In this document: one piece after another, positions 1 to 7,559 of the stretch | Layout: the number at the start of each line of letters is the position of its first letter | Numbering within the stretch: the first letter of the stretch is position 1 | Origin: Chitinophagaceae bacterium | GTDB lineage: Bacteria; Bacteroidota; Bacteroidia; Chitinophagales; Chitinophagaceae | Reading direction: 5' to 3' | Assembly (NCBI GenBank): GCA_947489175.1 | Contig: CANLED010000030.1 | Location: 1 to 12,293, forward strand | Length of the DNA: 12,293 nt | Notes under the pieces: model-generated | The model's input: the letters and a program-made list of their open reading frames with translations, nothing else | The model's database searches: none | Told to the model about the DNA's origin: nothing | Made by a program: the position numbers and the translations under genes

Positions 1-755
1 ATGAAAAAGAAAACAAGGTTTGAGAAAAAAATGCCAGTCTTGATATCAACTTGCATGCCCTGAATAATTCTTTTGTCAACCACCAATTTTTTTTCTTGAA
101 CTTCTTCTACTTCCATTGAAGTTTGCCAAAAAAATAAATAAGGTGAAATGGTTGTTCCTAATATCCCAATTACAATCAGCATATATTCCCTGTTCCATGT
201 TAGGGTTGGCATCAAAGTAGATTTCAATACCAACATCCAATCTTGTTTTGTTAGAAATGGAACAAGGATGTAGCACAGCAGCGATAGACAAAACCATTTT
301 AGGTAAAAAGCTATTTTTGCATAGGGGAGCACTACTATATAATACGATAAAAACAAGCCAATAAATGTGCTGAAAACACTTGATGGGATAGACGGAATCA
401 ACATATTGGCTACGGCGCCCATTCCTGCTAAATCAGCCCCTATATTTAATACAATCGCAGTAAAACTAATCAACACTATGATCGTTACTAGCCATTTTGG
501 GTAAAATGCTTTTATGGTTCCAATCAATCCTTTGTTGGTAACCAATCCAATCCTCGCACACATCTCTTGCAATGCCGCCATTAACGGAAACGTGAATACT
601 GCTGTCCACAAAGTATTAAGGCCAAATAATGCACCTGCCTGTGAATAGGTTGCTATCCCCGAAGGGTCATCATCACTAGCCCCGGTAATCAATCCGGGAC
701 CAAATACTTTGTTTATTTTTTTGAGGATCGATTTTTTTCTGGATGTGAATGTCAT
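1..755 (-). CDS. NRAMP-related divalent metal ion transporter, N-terminal 251 residues (3' end beyond window)
   Basis: Inner-membrane metal ion transporter of the NRAMP/SLC11 superfamily (MntH-related). An uninterrupted frame runs from the ATG at 755-753 to the window edge; the family is usually 400-450 residues, so the C-terminal part is missing only because the window ends. After a Lys-rich N-terminus (residues 1-18), the first membrane segment carries GPGLITGASDDDPSGIATY (19-37), the position of the canonical DPGN metal-binding turn. Segment 2 contains ALQEMCARIGLVT and segment 3 contains NIGADLAGMG (104-113), both family-like. Segment 6 reads GTTISPYLFFWQTS (200-213), where classical Mn/Fe transporters have a MPH motif with a metal-binding Met. 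Asp is kept, but Asn of DPGN and Met of MPH are Gly and Ser here. The protein therefore belongs to a divergent branch and its metal is uncertain; Mn, Fe or Mg are all possible. Family assignment is firm, substrate is not. Confidence 0.88.
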   Translation of the reverse strand, partial: MTFTSRKKSILKKINKVFGPGLITGASDDDPSGIATYSQAGALFGLNTLWTAVFTFPLMAALQEMCARIGLVTNKGLIGTIKAFYPKWLVTIIVLISFTAIVLNIGADLAGMGAVANMLIPSIPSSVFSTFIGLFLSYYIVVLPYAKIAFYLKWFCLSLLCYILVPFLTKQDWMLVLKSTLMPTLTWNREYMLIVIGILGTTISPYLFFWQTSMEVEEVQEKKLVVDKRIIQGMQVDIKTGIFFSNLVFFF

Positions 756-832
756 GGTATATCGCTGGTAAATATAAATTTATTTATAGCGGATATATGC
801 TGAAATTGATTGTTTTCAATCCAACATATTAA

Positions 833-874
833 AAAATATTAAAGCCGAACTTTTATGTCCGGCTTTAATATTTT
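833..874 (-). terminator. Intrinsic terminator downstream of the sugar isomerase gene
   Basis: An 18-bp inverted repeat with one mismatch (arms 833-850 and 857-874, core AAAGCCG/CGGCTTT, loop 851-856). It lies 18 bp beyond the stop codon at 892-894. On the minus strand the stem ends in a T-rich stretch (aatattttttaat), as expected for a Rho-independent terminator. The A/T flanks are themselves symmetric, so it might also work weakly on the plus strand. It should insulate the metal transporter gene at 755 from transcription of the isomerase gene. Confidence 0.8.
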
Positions 875-891
875 AGCATAATATTTAATGG

Positions 892-1797
892 TTAATATCC
901 CCATTTTTTCATGATTTCCAAATCCTCTTTGGCGCAATCAATCGGTTGTTTGCCTTGATATGATTCTTGTTCAATGATGAAATGTTTGGTTCCCCATTTC
1001 CTGCCAAGGTCAACTACTTCTTTTACGGGGATAATCCCCTTACCAAGTATGGTTGATTCGAATTTATCGTGACCAGATGTAGCTGTAATCTCATCTTTTA
1101 CATGCATCGACTCAAACCTACCTGGATATTTTTTCATGATATCCAATGCCTTAGCGCCTCCGTTAATCATATTTCCGATGTCTAATTGTTGCATCACCAA
1201 CTTTGGATCTGTTTCTGTTAAGATGATGTCGAATAAAGTTCTTCCTGAAAGTGATTCACTAAACTCAAAATCATGGTTGTGGTAACCGAATTTCATGCCA
1301 AACTTTTGACAAAGCTCGCCAGATTTGTTAAAAACATTCATGAATGACTTTAGCTCATTGATGTCGGTTCTTGTTTTTTGTTCCATAGATGGACTTATCA
1401 CAAACATCTGACCCATGGCTGCTGCATCCTCTACAGTGTATTTCCAAGAATCGGTGAAGTCATTGTTTTTTGCATCCCAGTGTTGGGTTGACATTACAGT
1501 ATGTCCACTCGGCATTTTCATGCCTAAATCATCTAATACTGTTTTAAATTCTTTAGCAGTCCACCCATAGAATTTTCTATTGATATAATTCGCATGTTCA
1601 ACATGCTTGTAACCCATGGCGGATAGTTGTTTCAGTGTTCCCAGTGGGTCTGCCTTCATTTCACTTCTGATAGAATAGAGCTGAATCCCTGTAAGTTCTC
1701 CTTTTTTAGCCTGGGCAAAAAGATTTTGTTGCAAAAGGGAAGTACCTAATGCTGCAAATGTTGTGTTTCGAATGAATTGTCTTCTTGAATTATTCAT
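892..1797 (-). CDS. Tat-exported sugar phosphate isomerase/epimerase-like TIM-barrel protein
   Basis: A 301-residue protein of the xylose isomerase-like TIM-barrel family (AP_endonuc_2 fold). The N-terminus MNNSRRQFIRNTTFAALG is a twin-arginine signal (RR at 5-6, S-R-R-x-F-I-R) followed by a hydrophobic stretch and a likely cleavage site near FAQA (27-30). It should therefore fold with its metal in the cytoplasm and be exported to the periplasm. The barrel starts at ELTGIQLYSIR (34-44). YHNHDFEF (172-179), LDIGNM (205-210), MHVKD (231-235) and IIEQES (274-279) resemble the metal- and substrate-binding strand ends of the family; D206, H232 and E276 are candidate metal ligands. The gene follows uvrA after an 88-bp gap and ends in a strong terminator. 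Bacteroidota often encode many Tat-exported paralogues of this kind, assigned to sugar or inositol catabolism, but the substrate here cannot be deduced. Confidence 0.88.
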   Translation of the reverse strand: MNNSRRQFIRNTTFAALGTSLLQQNLFAQAKKGELTGIQLYSIRSEMKADPLGTLKQLSAMGYKHVEHANYINRKFYGWTAKEFKTVLDDLGMKMPSGHTVMSTQHWDAKNNDFTDSWKYTVEDAAAMGQMFVISPSMEQKTRTDINELKSFMNVFNKSGELCQKFGMKFGYHNHDFEFSESLSGRTLFDIILTETDPKLVMQQLDIGNMINGGAKALDIMKKYPGRFESMHVKDEITATSGHDKFESTILGKGIIPVKEVVDLGRKWGTKHFIIEQESYQGKQPIDCAKEDLEIMKKWGY

Positions 1798-1885
1798 AAA
1801 TCATTTATTTCATGTTTAAGCAATGCGTTAAGTTACTGAAAAAAAACATTTTTTTATGATTGAATTGATATTATTGCTTACAAAA

Positions 1886-4708
1886 TTATTTCAAAAATGG
1901 TGCTGTTCTACTTTCTTTGCATTTCTTTAGCTTATCTGGTTTGCCTGCATAAACAAGTTGTCCGCCTTCATCCCCCGCTTCTGGTCCGAGTTCAATTACC
2001 CAATCTGCCGACTTAATTACATCAATATTGTGTTCTATTACTATGATTGTATGTCCTTGGTCTATTAAGGCATTGAAGGACGCCAATAATTTTTTGATAT
2101 CATGGAAATGCAATCCTGTTGTGGGTTCATCGAAAATAAACATGATTTTTCCTGATTGACCTTGGCCTTTTCCTTTTCCTAGAAAGCTTGCTAATTTAAC
2201 ACGCTGGGCTTCTCCGCCGGATAATGTATTGCTGGATTGTCCTAATTTAATGTATCCCAATCCTACATCACTTAATGGCTTTAGCTTAGTTGAGATGTCT
2301 TTTTCATCACTAAAAAACTCAATCGCTTCATCCACACTCAATTCCAATATCTCAAAAATATTTTTGGAATTGTATCTAACTTCCAATACTTCTTCTTTGA
2401 ATTTTTTGCCGCCGCAACTTTCACAGGTCAGATGAACATCTGCTAAGAATTGCATTTCTACCGTTTGTTCACCTTCGCCTTTGCATGCATCGCATCTACC
2501 TCCATCAACATTGAAAGAAAAATGTTTTGGTAGGTAACCTCTTATTTTACTCAATGGTTGAGAAGAAAACAGTTCTCTCACAGCATCCCAGGCTTTAATA
2601 TACGTAACAGGATTGCTTCGCGATGATTTTCCAATGGGGTTTTGGTCAATCATTTCGATTTGCTTGATCAATTCAATGTTGCCCGAAATACTTTTGTGAG
2701 CGCCTGGGTTATCTGATATGCCTGTTATGTTTTTCTCTATTGCGGGAAATAGAATTTTCTTGACCAGCGTTGTTTTCCCACTTCCACTGACCCCACTGAT
2801 TACCGTTAATATTCCCAATGGGAACTCAACATCTATGTTTTGTAAATTATTTTCAGTGGCACCTATTACACTTATTGAATTTTGCCAAGATCTGACTTGC
2901 TTTGGGATTTCAATTTTTTCATCCCCACGGAGGTAGGCCCCTGTTAAACTTCTTGGCGTACTAATGATTTCATCATAGTTTCCTGCCGCAACAACTTCTC
3001 CGCCGAGGTGACTAGCAAATGGGCCCATATCAATGATGTGATCGGCCTCGCGCATCATCAACTCATCATGCTCAACTACTACAACTGTATTTCCCAAATC
3101 ACGCAAGTTTTTCAACACTTTAATCAGCCTTTCAGTATCCCTGCTGTGGAGGCCAATGGAAGGCTCATCCAAAATGTAGAGGGAATTGGTGAGGTTGCTT
3201 CCAAGGCATCTTGTTAGTTGAATACGCTGACTTTCACCGCCGCTGAGGGTATTGGCCACCCTTTCCATCGTAAGGTATCCGAGTCCTACATTCAGCATTG
3301 TGTCTATCCGCTGGCTCAATTCCAACAAAATTCTTTTTGCAATCGCGGTTTTGTGTGAATTGAGTTTTAGGTTTTCAAACCAAGTGGCTAAATCTCTGAT
3401 GGGCATCCTGCATAATTCACCTATATGAAGTCCATTAATTTTGACGTACAAAGCTTCTTGCCTTAGTCGATAACCATCACAAGTTGCACAAACAGTTCTT
3501 CCTCGGTATCTAGACAGCATTACACGAAACTGGACTTTGTAAAGATTCTCTTCTACTTCTTTGAAAAAAGCATTGATACCTTGGGCATGTTTATTCCCCT
3601 TCCACAAAATGCTTTTTTGTTCAGGCGTAAGCTCATTGTAAGGTCTATGCACCGGAAAATCGAAATGTTTTGCACCTTTAACGAATTGATCTTTCCACCA
3701 AACCATCTTTTCTCCCTTCCAAGGTGCGATGGCACCATCAAAGACACTTAGGCGTTTGTCGGGAACTACCAAGTCTGCATCTATTCCCAAAACTTGAGAG
3801 TAGCCTTCACAAGTTGGACAAGCACCATAAGGGTTATTGAAAGAAAACAGATTTGGAACGGGTTCTTCAAAACGGATTCCATCCATTTCGAATTTATTTG
3901 AATAGCGTATGGGGTCTTCATCATTTCTTTTCAGGTACAAAGAACCTTCTCCTTCATAGAAAGCGAGTGACAAAGAATCTAGCATTCTGTTTTCTTCATC
4001 TTCATCAAAATCTTTTACTATAAATCTGTCTATTAATAAGTAAGTTGAAGCATTGGGTTTCCATTTAATATCTTCCAATAAATCTTCTATCTGTAGAATT
4101 TGATTTTTATCACTTGCATATAACCTGGGAAAGCCTTTCTGCAACAACAAAGAAAGTTCTTCTGATAGCTTTCTGTTTTTTGAGATGGAAAAGGGTGTGA
4201 TCAGAAATACTTTATCACCTGCCTGAAAAGCACAAATAGTTTTCAGAATATCTGTGGTGTCATCTTTTTTTACTTCCTTTCCAGAAATGGGTGAAGTTGT
4301 TGTACCTACACGCGCATATAACAATCTTAGGTAATCATATATTTCCGTCATGCTGCCTACGGTAGACCTCGGCGAGGTGGCATTTACTTTTTGTTCGATG
4401 GCAACCGCAGGACATAAACCTGATATATGATCAACATCAGGTTTGTCCATCCGCATTAAAAACTGACGCGCATAAGCACTTAAACTCTCTGCATAACGTC
4501 TTTGGCCTTCTGCAAACAGGGTATCTATTGTTAAAGAAGACTTTCCAGAACCGGAAACTCCCGTGACCACAGTAAGGGAATTCCTAGGTATTTCTACGTA
4601 CACATTTCGTAGATTATGCATCCTTGCTCCTTGAATAAAAATGGAGTCTTTTTTGATCTCATTTTTTTCTGATTCCTTCTTTTCCTTTACTGGTGCGGCT
4701 TTTGACAT
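1886..4708 (-). CDS. uvrA: UvrABC excinuclease subunit A (DNA damage recognition ATPase)
   Basis: UvrA dimerises, loads UvrB on damaged DNA and starts nucleotide excision repair in the cytoplasm. At 940 residues it has the normal family length and all hallmarks. The first ATPase has Walker A GVSGSGKSS (50-58), signature LSGGESQ (488-494), Walker B ILDEPS (512-517) and switch His 547. The second has Walker A GVSGSGKTT (639-647), signature LSGGEAQ (829-835), Walker B DEPTTGLHF (860-868) and His 893. Two CxxC pairs (C297/C300 and C407/C410) flank the insertion region of the first ATPase. The DNA-contacting zinc module is C739/C742 with C762/C765. The loop between the second signature and Walker B carries a Gly/Lys/Gln-rich stretch (GKGKGQGQSG, 844-853), about four residues longer than my recollection of E. 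coli UvrA. The Lys/Glu-rich first 20 residues are probably flexible. The gene is divergent from the sigma factor gene. Confidence 0.97.
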   Translation of the reverse strand: MSKAAPVKEKKESEKNEIKKDSIFIQGARMHNLRNVYVEIPRNSLTVVTGVSGSGKSSLTIDTLFAEGQRRYAESLSAYARQFLMRMDKPDVDHISGLCPAVAIEQKVNATSPRSTVGSMTEIYDYLRLLYARVGTTTSPISGKEVKKDDTTDILKTICAFQAGDKVFLITPFSISKNRKLSEELSLLLQKGFPRLYASDKNQILQIEDLLEDIKWKPNASTYLLIDRFIVKDFDEDEENRMLDSLSLAFYEGEGSLYLKRNDEDPIRYSNKFEMDGIRFEEPVPNLFSFNNPYGACPTCEGYSQVLGIDADLVVPDKRLSVFDGAIAPWKGEKMVWWKDQFVKGAKHFDFPVHRPYNELTPEQKSILWKGNKHAQGINAFFKEVEENLYKVQFRVMLSRYRGRTVCATCDGYRLRQEALYVKINGLHIGELCRMPIRDLATWFENLKLNSHKTAIAKRILLELSQRIDTMLNVGLGYLTMERVANTLSGGESQRIQLTRCLGSNLTNSLYILDEPSIGLHSRDTERLIKVLKNLRDLGNTVVVVEHDELMMREADHIIDMGPFASHLGGEVVAAGNYDEIISTPRSLTGAYLRGDEKIEIPKQVRSWQNSISVIGATENNLQNIDVEFPLGILTVISGVSGSGKTTLVKKILFPAIEKNITGISDNPGAHKSISGNIELIKQIEMIDQNPIGKSSRSNPVTYIKAWDAVRELFSSQPLSKIRGYLPKHFSFNVDGGRCDACKGEGEQTVEMQFLADVHLTCESCGGKKFKEEVLEVRYNSKNIFEILELSVDEAIEFFSDEKDISTKLKPLSDVGLGYIKLGQSSNTLSGGEAQRVKLASFLGKGKGQGQSGKIMFIFDEPTTGLHFHDIKKLLASFNALIDQGHTIIVIEHNIDVIKSADWVIELGPEAGDEGGQLVYAGKPDKLKKCKESRTAPFLK

Positions 4709-4717
4709 AATGTTTTA

Positions 4718-4725
4718 CAAATATA
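4718..4725 (-). promoter_or_regulatory. Possible -7 element for uvrA
   Basis: The minus strand reads TATATTTG, matching the Bacteroidota -7 consensus TAnnTTTG, 9 bp before the uvrA ATG. I find no convincing TTTG about 19 bp upstream, and the leader would be only about 5 nt. This is a weak candidate. Confidence 0.28.
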
Positions 4726-4856
4726 ATGTGAATGTTTTAATGAATCACCGAGTAGTTTTACTATGTTAAAAATTGTATTTAAAATTAGTTTGACATTTTT
4801 ACGCTTAAGGGTCGTACAATAAAATACTGATTTCTCTTAAATAAATTCTATAAAAC

Positions 4857-4887
4857 TTTGAAGAGCATACAATTATTCTAATTTTGA
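4857..4887 (+). promoter_or_regulatory. Consensus Bacteroidota promoter for the ECF sigma factor gene
   Basis: TTTG at 4857-4860 and TAATTTTG at 4880-4887 are separated by exactly 19 bp. This fits the known housekeeping promoter of this phylum (TTTG, about 19 bp, TAnnTTTG). Transcription would begin near 4892-4895, leaving a leader of roughly 85 nt before the ATG at 4980. The leader shows no Shine-Dalgarno sequence. The match implies basal transcription by the primary sigma factor rather than strict autoregulation. Confidence 0.68.
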
Positions 4888-4979
4888 ATAACGAAAGCGA
4901 AAAACAAATGAATTAGTGAAACACATAGTTAATTTTTTTTCGGCTTGAGTCCAATCATATCCAACCAAAAACCATTTTT

Positions 4980-5564
4980 ATGAGATCCATTATCAACCTA
5001 ACTGACCAACAATTAATTCAACTTTTTGTTAACGGAAATTCCGAAGCACTCGAAGAATTGGTTAACCGACACAAAGACAGAATTTTTACTTCAATAGTTC
5101 TTCTTGTCAAAGATAAGAGTCTTGCAGAAGACATTTTCCAAGACGTTTTTATCAGAGTAATTGACACTTTCCGTTCTGGAAATTATACCGATGAAGGTAA
5201 ATTTTTGCCATGGGCTTTAAGAATTGCACACAACCTTTGTGTAGACCACTTTAGAAAAGTAAAGCGTTCTCCATTGGTTCAAAATAACAACGAAGATTTC
5301 GACATTTTTGATACATTGAATCTTTCAGAGGAGGGGGTTGATGGTAAAATCATGAAATCTCAAAGCCATGCCCGTGTTCGTCAAATGCTTGATATGTTGC
5401 CAGATGATCAAAGGGAAGTTATTGTAATGAGGCATTTTGCAAACCTTAGCTTTAAGGAGATTGCGGAGAAAACAAATTGCAGCATCAACACAGCTTTGGG
5501 TAGGATGCGTTACGGGTTGATAAACCTCCGCAAGATGATGGAAGAACATCAAGTTGCACTATAA
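4980..5564 (+). CDS. Stand-alone ECF (sigma-70 family) RNA polymerase sigma factor
   Basis: A 194-residue group 4 sigma factor that directs RNA polymerase to a specific promoter set. Region 2 spans about residues 22-97, with the -10-recognition/core-binding segment around SLAEDIFQDVFIRVIDTF (47-64) and LPWALRIAHNLCVDHFRK (76-93). An acidic linker (about 101-124) leads to region 4 (about 130-187), where LPDDQREVIVMRHF (140-153) and a helix-turn-helix FKEIAEKTNCSINTALGRM (158-176) recognise the -35 region. There are no TM segments and no C-terminal extension. No anti-sigma gene, FecR-like gene or SusC/D pair is next to it: a terminator follows directly and both neighbouring genes are on the other strand. 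It is therefore not an obvious FecI-type regulator and is probably controlled by expression or by an unlinked partner. The start is preceded by ccattttt, with no Shine-Dalgarno, as is usual in this phylum. Confidence 0.93.
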   Translation: MRSIINLTDQQLIQLFVNGNSEALEELVNRHKDRIFTSIVLLVKDKSLAEDIFQDVFIRVIDTFRSGNYTDEGKFLPWALRIAHNLCVDHFRKVKRSPLVQNNNEDFDIFDTLNLSEEGVDGKIMKSQSHARVRQMLDMLPDDQREVIVMRHFANLSFKEIAEKTNCSINTALGRMRYGLINLRKMMEEHQVAL

Positions 5565-5596
5565 GAGATTCTTTTTCTCATCCATAGTTTACTTAC

Positions 5597-5622
5597 GGGG
5601 ACAAATTTGGTCCCCTTTTTTT
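5597..5622 (+). terminator. Intrinsic terminator of the ECF sigma factor gene
   Basis: GGGGAC (5597-5602) pairs with GTCCCC (5610-5615) around a 7-nt loop, followed directly by a run of seven T and TATTTTAT. This is a textbook Rho-independent terminator on the plus strand, 32 bp after the sigma stop codon. The T-run touches the stop codon of the convergent dsbD gene (5621-5623). On the minus strand no T-run follows the hairpin, so it is less likely to end dsbD transcription efficiently. Confidence 0.9.
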
Positions 5623-7543
5623 ATTTTATCAATCCAAAAGCATCAAGTCCACATTGTAACCAAGCAGCATATTCCGCAGCATTTGGTGTGTAACCAACTG
5701 GTGAGGTAAGCAGTTTTTCGTCTGGAGATATTAGTACATACCAAGGCTGAGAGCTTGCATTAAAGTTTTCTGTTTGAAATAAACCCCATTTATCACCTAC
5801 CGTAACGATGTTTACCTTGCTTCCAGACTTTGTTGTATATTCTTGTTGTTGGTCTGCAGGAAGAACCCGCTTATCGTCAACATACAAAGAAACCAATATA
5901 TACTTTTCCATGAGCGACCTAACTTCTGCTTTTGTCCAAACATTTTCTTCCATTTTTCTACAATTCACACAAGCCCAACCGGTAAAGTCAATTATAATGG
6001 GCTTATTTAATTGTTTGGCTAGTTTCAATGCTTCATCATAATCTTTCAAGGGTTCTTCACAATTAATTGGCTCGTTATAAATGCTGTAGCATACCGGTGG
6101 TGGAAATCCACTTACCAAACTCAAATTCGCCCACTTTGTATTTGTAATGCCTGGCATTAAATAAACTGTGAATGCCAACACAACCACCGCAAATAGTTTT
6201 CTAAGTGGCTTTATCTTTTCACCTTTAGTATCATGGGGAAACCTAAGCCAACCCATTAGGTATAAAAACAAGGCGATAAAAATGAGTATCCATATTCCAA
6301 AGAAGACTTCTCTTTTCACAAGCGACCAATGTGCTACTAGGTCGGCATTCGACAAGAATTTAAGCGCCAAGGCCAATTCTATAAATCCCAACACAACTTT
6401 TACAGTGTTGAGCCAGCCACCACTTTTCGGCAATGAGTTCAGCCATTGTGGGAATAGCGCAAATAGCGCAAATGGGAGACCTAACGCTACGCCAAATCCT
6501 GCCAGTCCCGCCGTTAATGGCCAAGCGCCTTCTGTTGCAGTTCCCACCAAAAGTGTGCCAAGGATTGGACCCGTACAAGAAAAAGAGACAATGGCCAGTG
6601 TTAACGCCATGAAAAAAACGCCTGCTAATCCTGAGCCTTGCTTCGAGTTGGCCGAATTAGCCAATCCTCCGGGTAAAGTAATTTCATAGTATCCAAAAAA
6701 TGAAATGGCAAAAAATATGAATATTGCAAAGAAGGCAATGTTCAGGTAAATATTTGTGGCGATGTCGTTGTAGATGGTTGGACTAACATTTCCAATAAGA
6801 TGAAATGGAATGCTAAAGGCTGTATATATCAAGAAAATAAAAAATCCATAGAGAATTGCAAGTCTTTTGCCGGAACTTTTGTGGCTGGCATGTTTTGTAA
6901 AAAAGGAAACGGTTAGGGGTATCATCGGGAATACACAAGGCGTAAGCAAGGCTACAAAGCCTCCCAATAAACCCAACAGAAAAATCCCCCACAGGCTGCT
7001 TTTTTCTTCTGTTGTTCCATTTCCACAATCCTTGATTGGTTTTGACAAATCAAGTCCTGCAATTAAAATCTTTGCATTGTTATTTTTTCCTCCTTCTATC
7101 GGGATGTCAAAATTTGCATTTTCTCCTGGAAAAAAAGAATCCCCTTTACCGTATGTAAAGGTTAGCGTTGGCCTAAATGTAGCTGGAACATTGCCAGTAA
7201 ATTCGATAGTTGCTTCAAACTGAACAGTTGATTTATAGACTTCAAATTTTTGATTTTCAAAAATTAAGCTTTCTATGATGGTTGATTTTCCTACTGCAGC
7301 AAGTGAATCTGTGATGATGATGGATGAGTCTGAAACGAGCAAAGCAACAGCTGGTATACCCTCAAAATAGGTTTTAGGAGAATAAATTTCCCATTTGTCC
7401 GCATTCGATGTTTCAAAAATCAGCTTGTATTTTTTTTCAGCTATTTTTTTTGAAGACCCTTTCCATTCAATGGAAACTTGGTCCTGTCCTTTTGCAAAAA
7501 AAGAAAGCAAAAGGAAAAGAATGAAGGCCGGGAATTTAAGCAT
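5621..7543 (-). CDS. dsbD: Thiol:disulfide interchange protein DsbD (protein-disulfide reductase), N-terminal domain lacking its cysteine pair
   Basis: DsbD carries electrons from cytoplasmic thioredoxin through the inner membrane to periplasmic thiol proteins. The 640 residues comprise a signal peptide (1-20), a periplasmic alpha-type immunoglobulin-like domain (about 21-152), an eight-helix CcdA/DsbD membrane domain (about 184-465) and a C-terminal thioredoxin-like domain (about 495-640). The membrane pair is C203 (LLTPCVFPMIPL) and C323 (SFSCTGPILGT). The C-terminal active site is WACVNC (C525, C528) with a cis-Pro candidate at P600 (SSQPWYV). The odd feature is the alpha domain: where the homologous upstream protein has C136 and C141, DsbD has G132 and F137 at gap-free aligned positions. 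The alpha domain therefore cannot form the usual disulfide. Extra cysteines C173, C485, C495 and C631 lie outside the known motifs. It starts 16 bp after the small alpha-like gene, so the two are surely co-transcribed. Confidence 0.95.
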   Translation of the reverse strand: MLKFPAFILFLLLSFFAKGQDQVSIEWKGSSKKIAEKKYKLIFETSNADKWEIYSPKTYFEGIPAVALLVSDSSIIITDSLAAVGKSTIIESLIFENQKFEVYKSTVQFEATIEFTGNVPATFRPTLTFTYGKGDSFFPGENANFDIPIEGGKNNNAKILIAGLDLSKPIKDCGNGTTEEKSSLWGIFLLGLLGGFVALLTPCVFPMIPLTVSFFTKHASHKSSGKRLAILYGFFIFLIYTAFSIPFHLIGNVSPTIYNDIATNIYLNIAFFAIFIFFAISFFGYYEITLPGGLANSANSKQGSGLAGVFFMALTLAIVSFSCTGPILGTLLVGTATEGAWPLTAGLAGFGVALGLPFALFALFPQWLNSLPKSGGWLNTVKVVLGFIELALALKFLSNADLVAHWSLVKREVFFGIWILIFIALFLYLMGWLRFPHDTKGEKIKPLRKLFAVVVLAFTVYLMPGITNTKWANLSLVSGFPPPVCYSIYNEPINCEEPLKDYDEALKLAKQLNKPIIIDFTGWACVNCRKMEENVWTKAEVRSLMEKYILVSLYVDDKRVLPADQQQEYTTKSGSKVNIVTVGDKWGLFQTENFNASSQPWYVLISPDEKLLTSPVGYTPNAAEYAAWLQCGLDAFGLIK

Positions 7544-7559
7544 GTAATTTCTTTAAGGG

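Noticed and set aside
76..297. Short minus-strand open frame of 73 codons
   Set aside because: It lies in another frame inside the NRAMP-related gene, whose continuous frame carries the family motifs.
757..803. Imperfect AT-rich inverted repeat upstream of the NRAMP-related gene
   Set aside because: Pairing is broken by several mismatches around a TAAATTTA centre. It could hold an operator or promoter, but I cannot tell it from AT-rich background.
1881..1888. TAATTTTG on the minus strand at the uvrA stop codon, possible promoter for the isomerase gene
   Set aside because: The -7 half matches, but no TTTG lies about 19 bp upstream and the region is AT-rich, so a chance match is likely.
6168..7223. 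Two plus-strand open frames of 173 and 118 codons opposite dsbD
   Set aside because: They are antisense to well-conserved DsbD membrane and periplasmic domains and encode low-complexity Asn/Pro/Ser-rich peptides. They are shadows of codon bias in dsbD.
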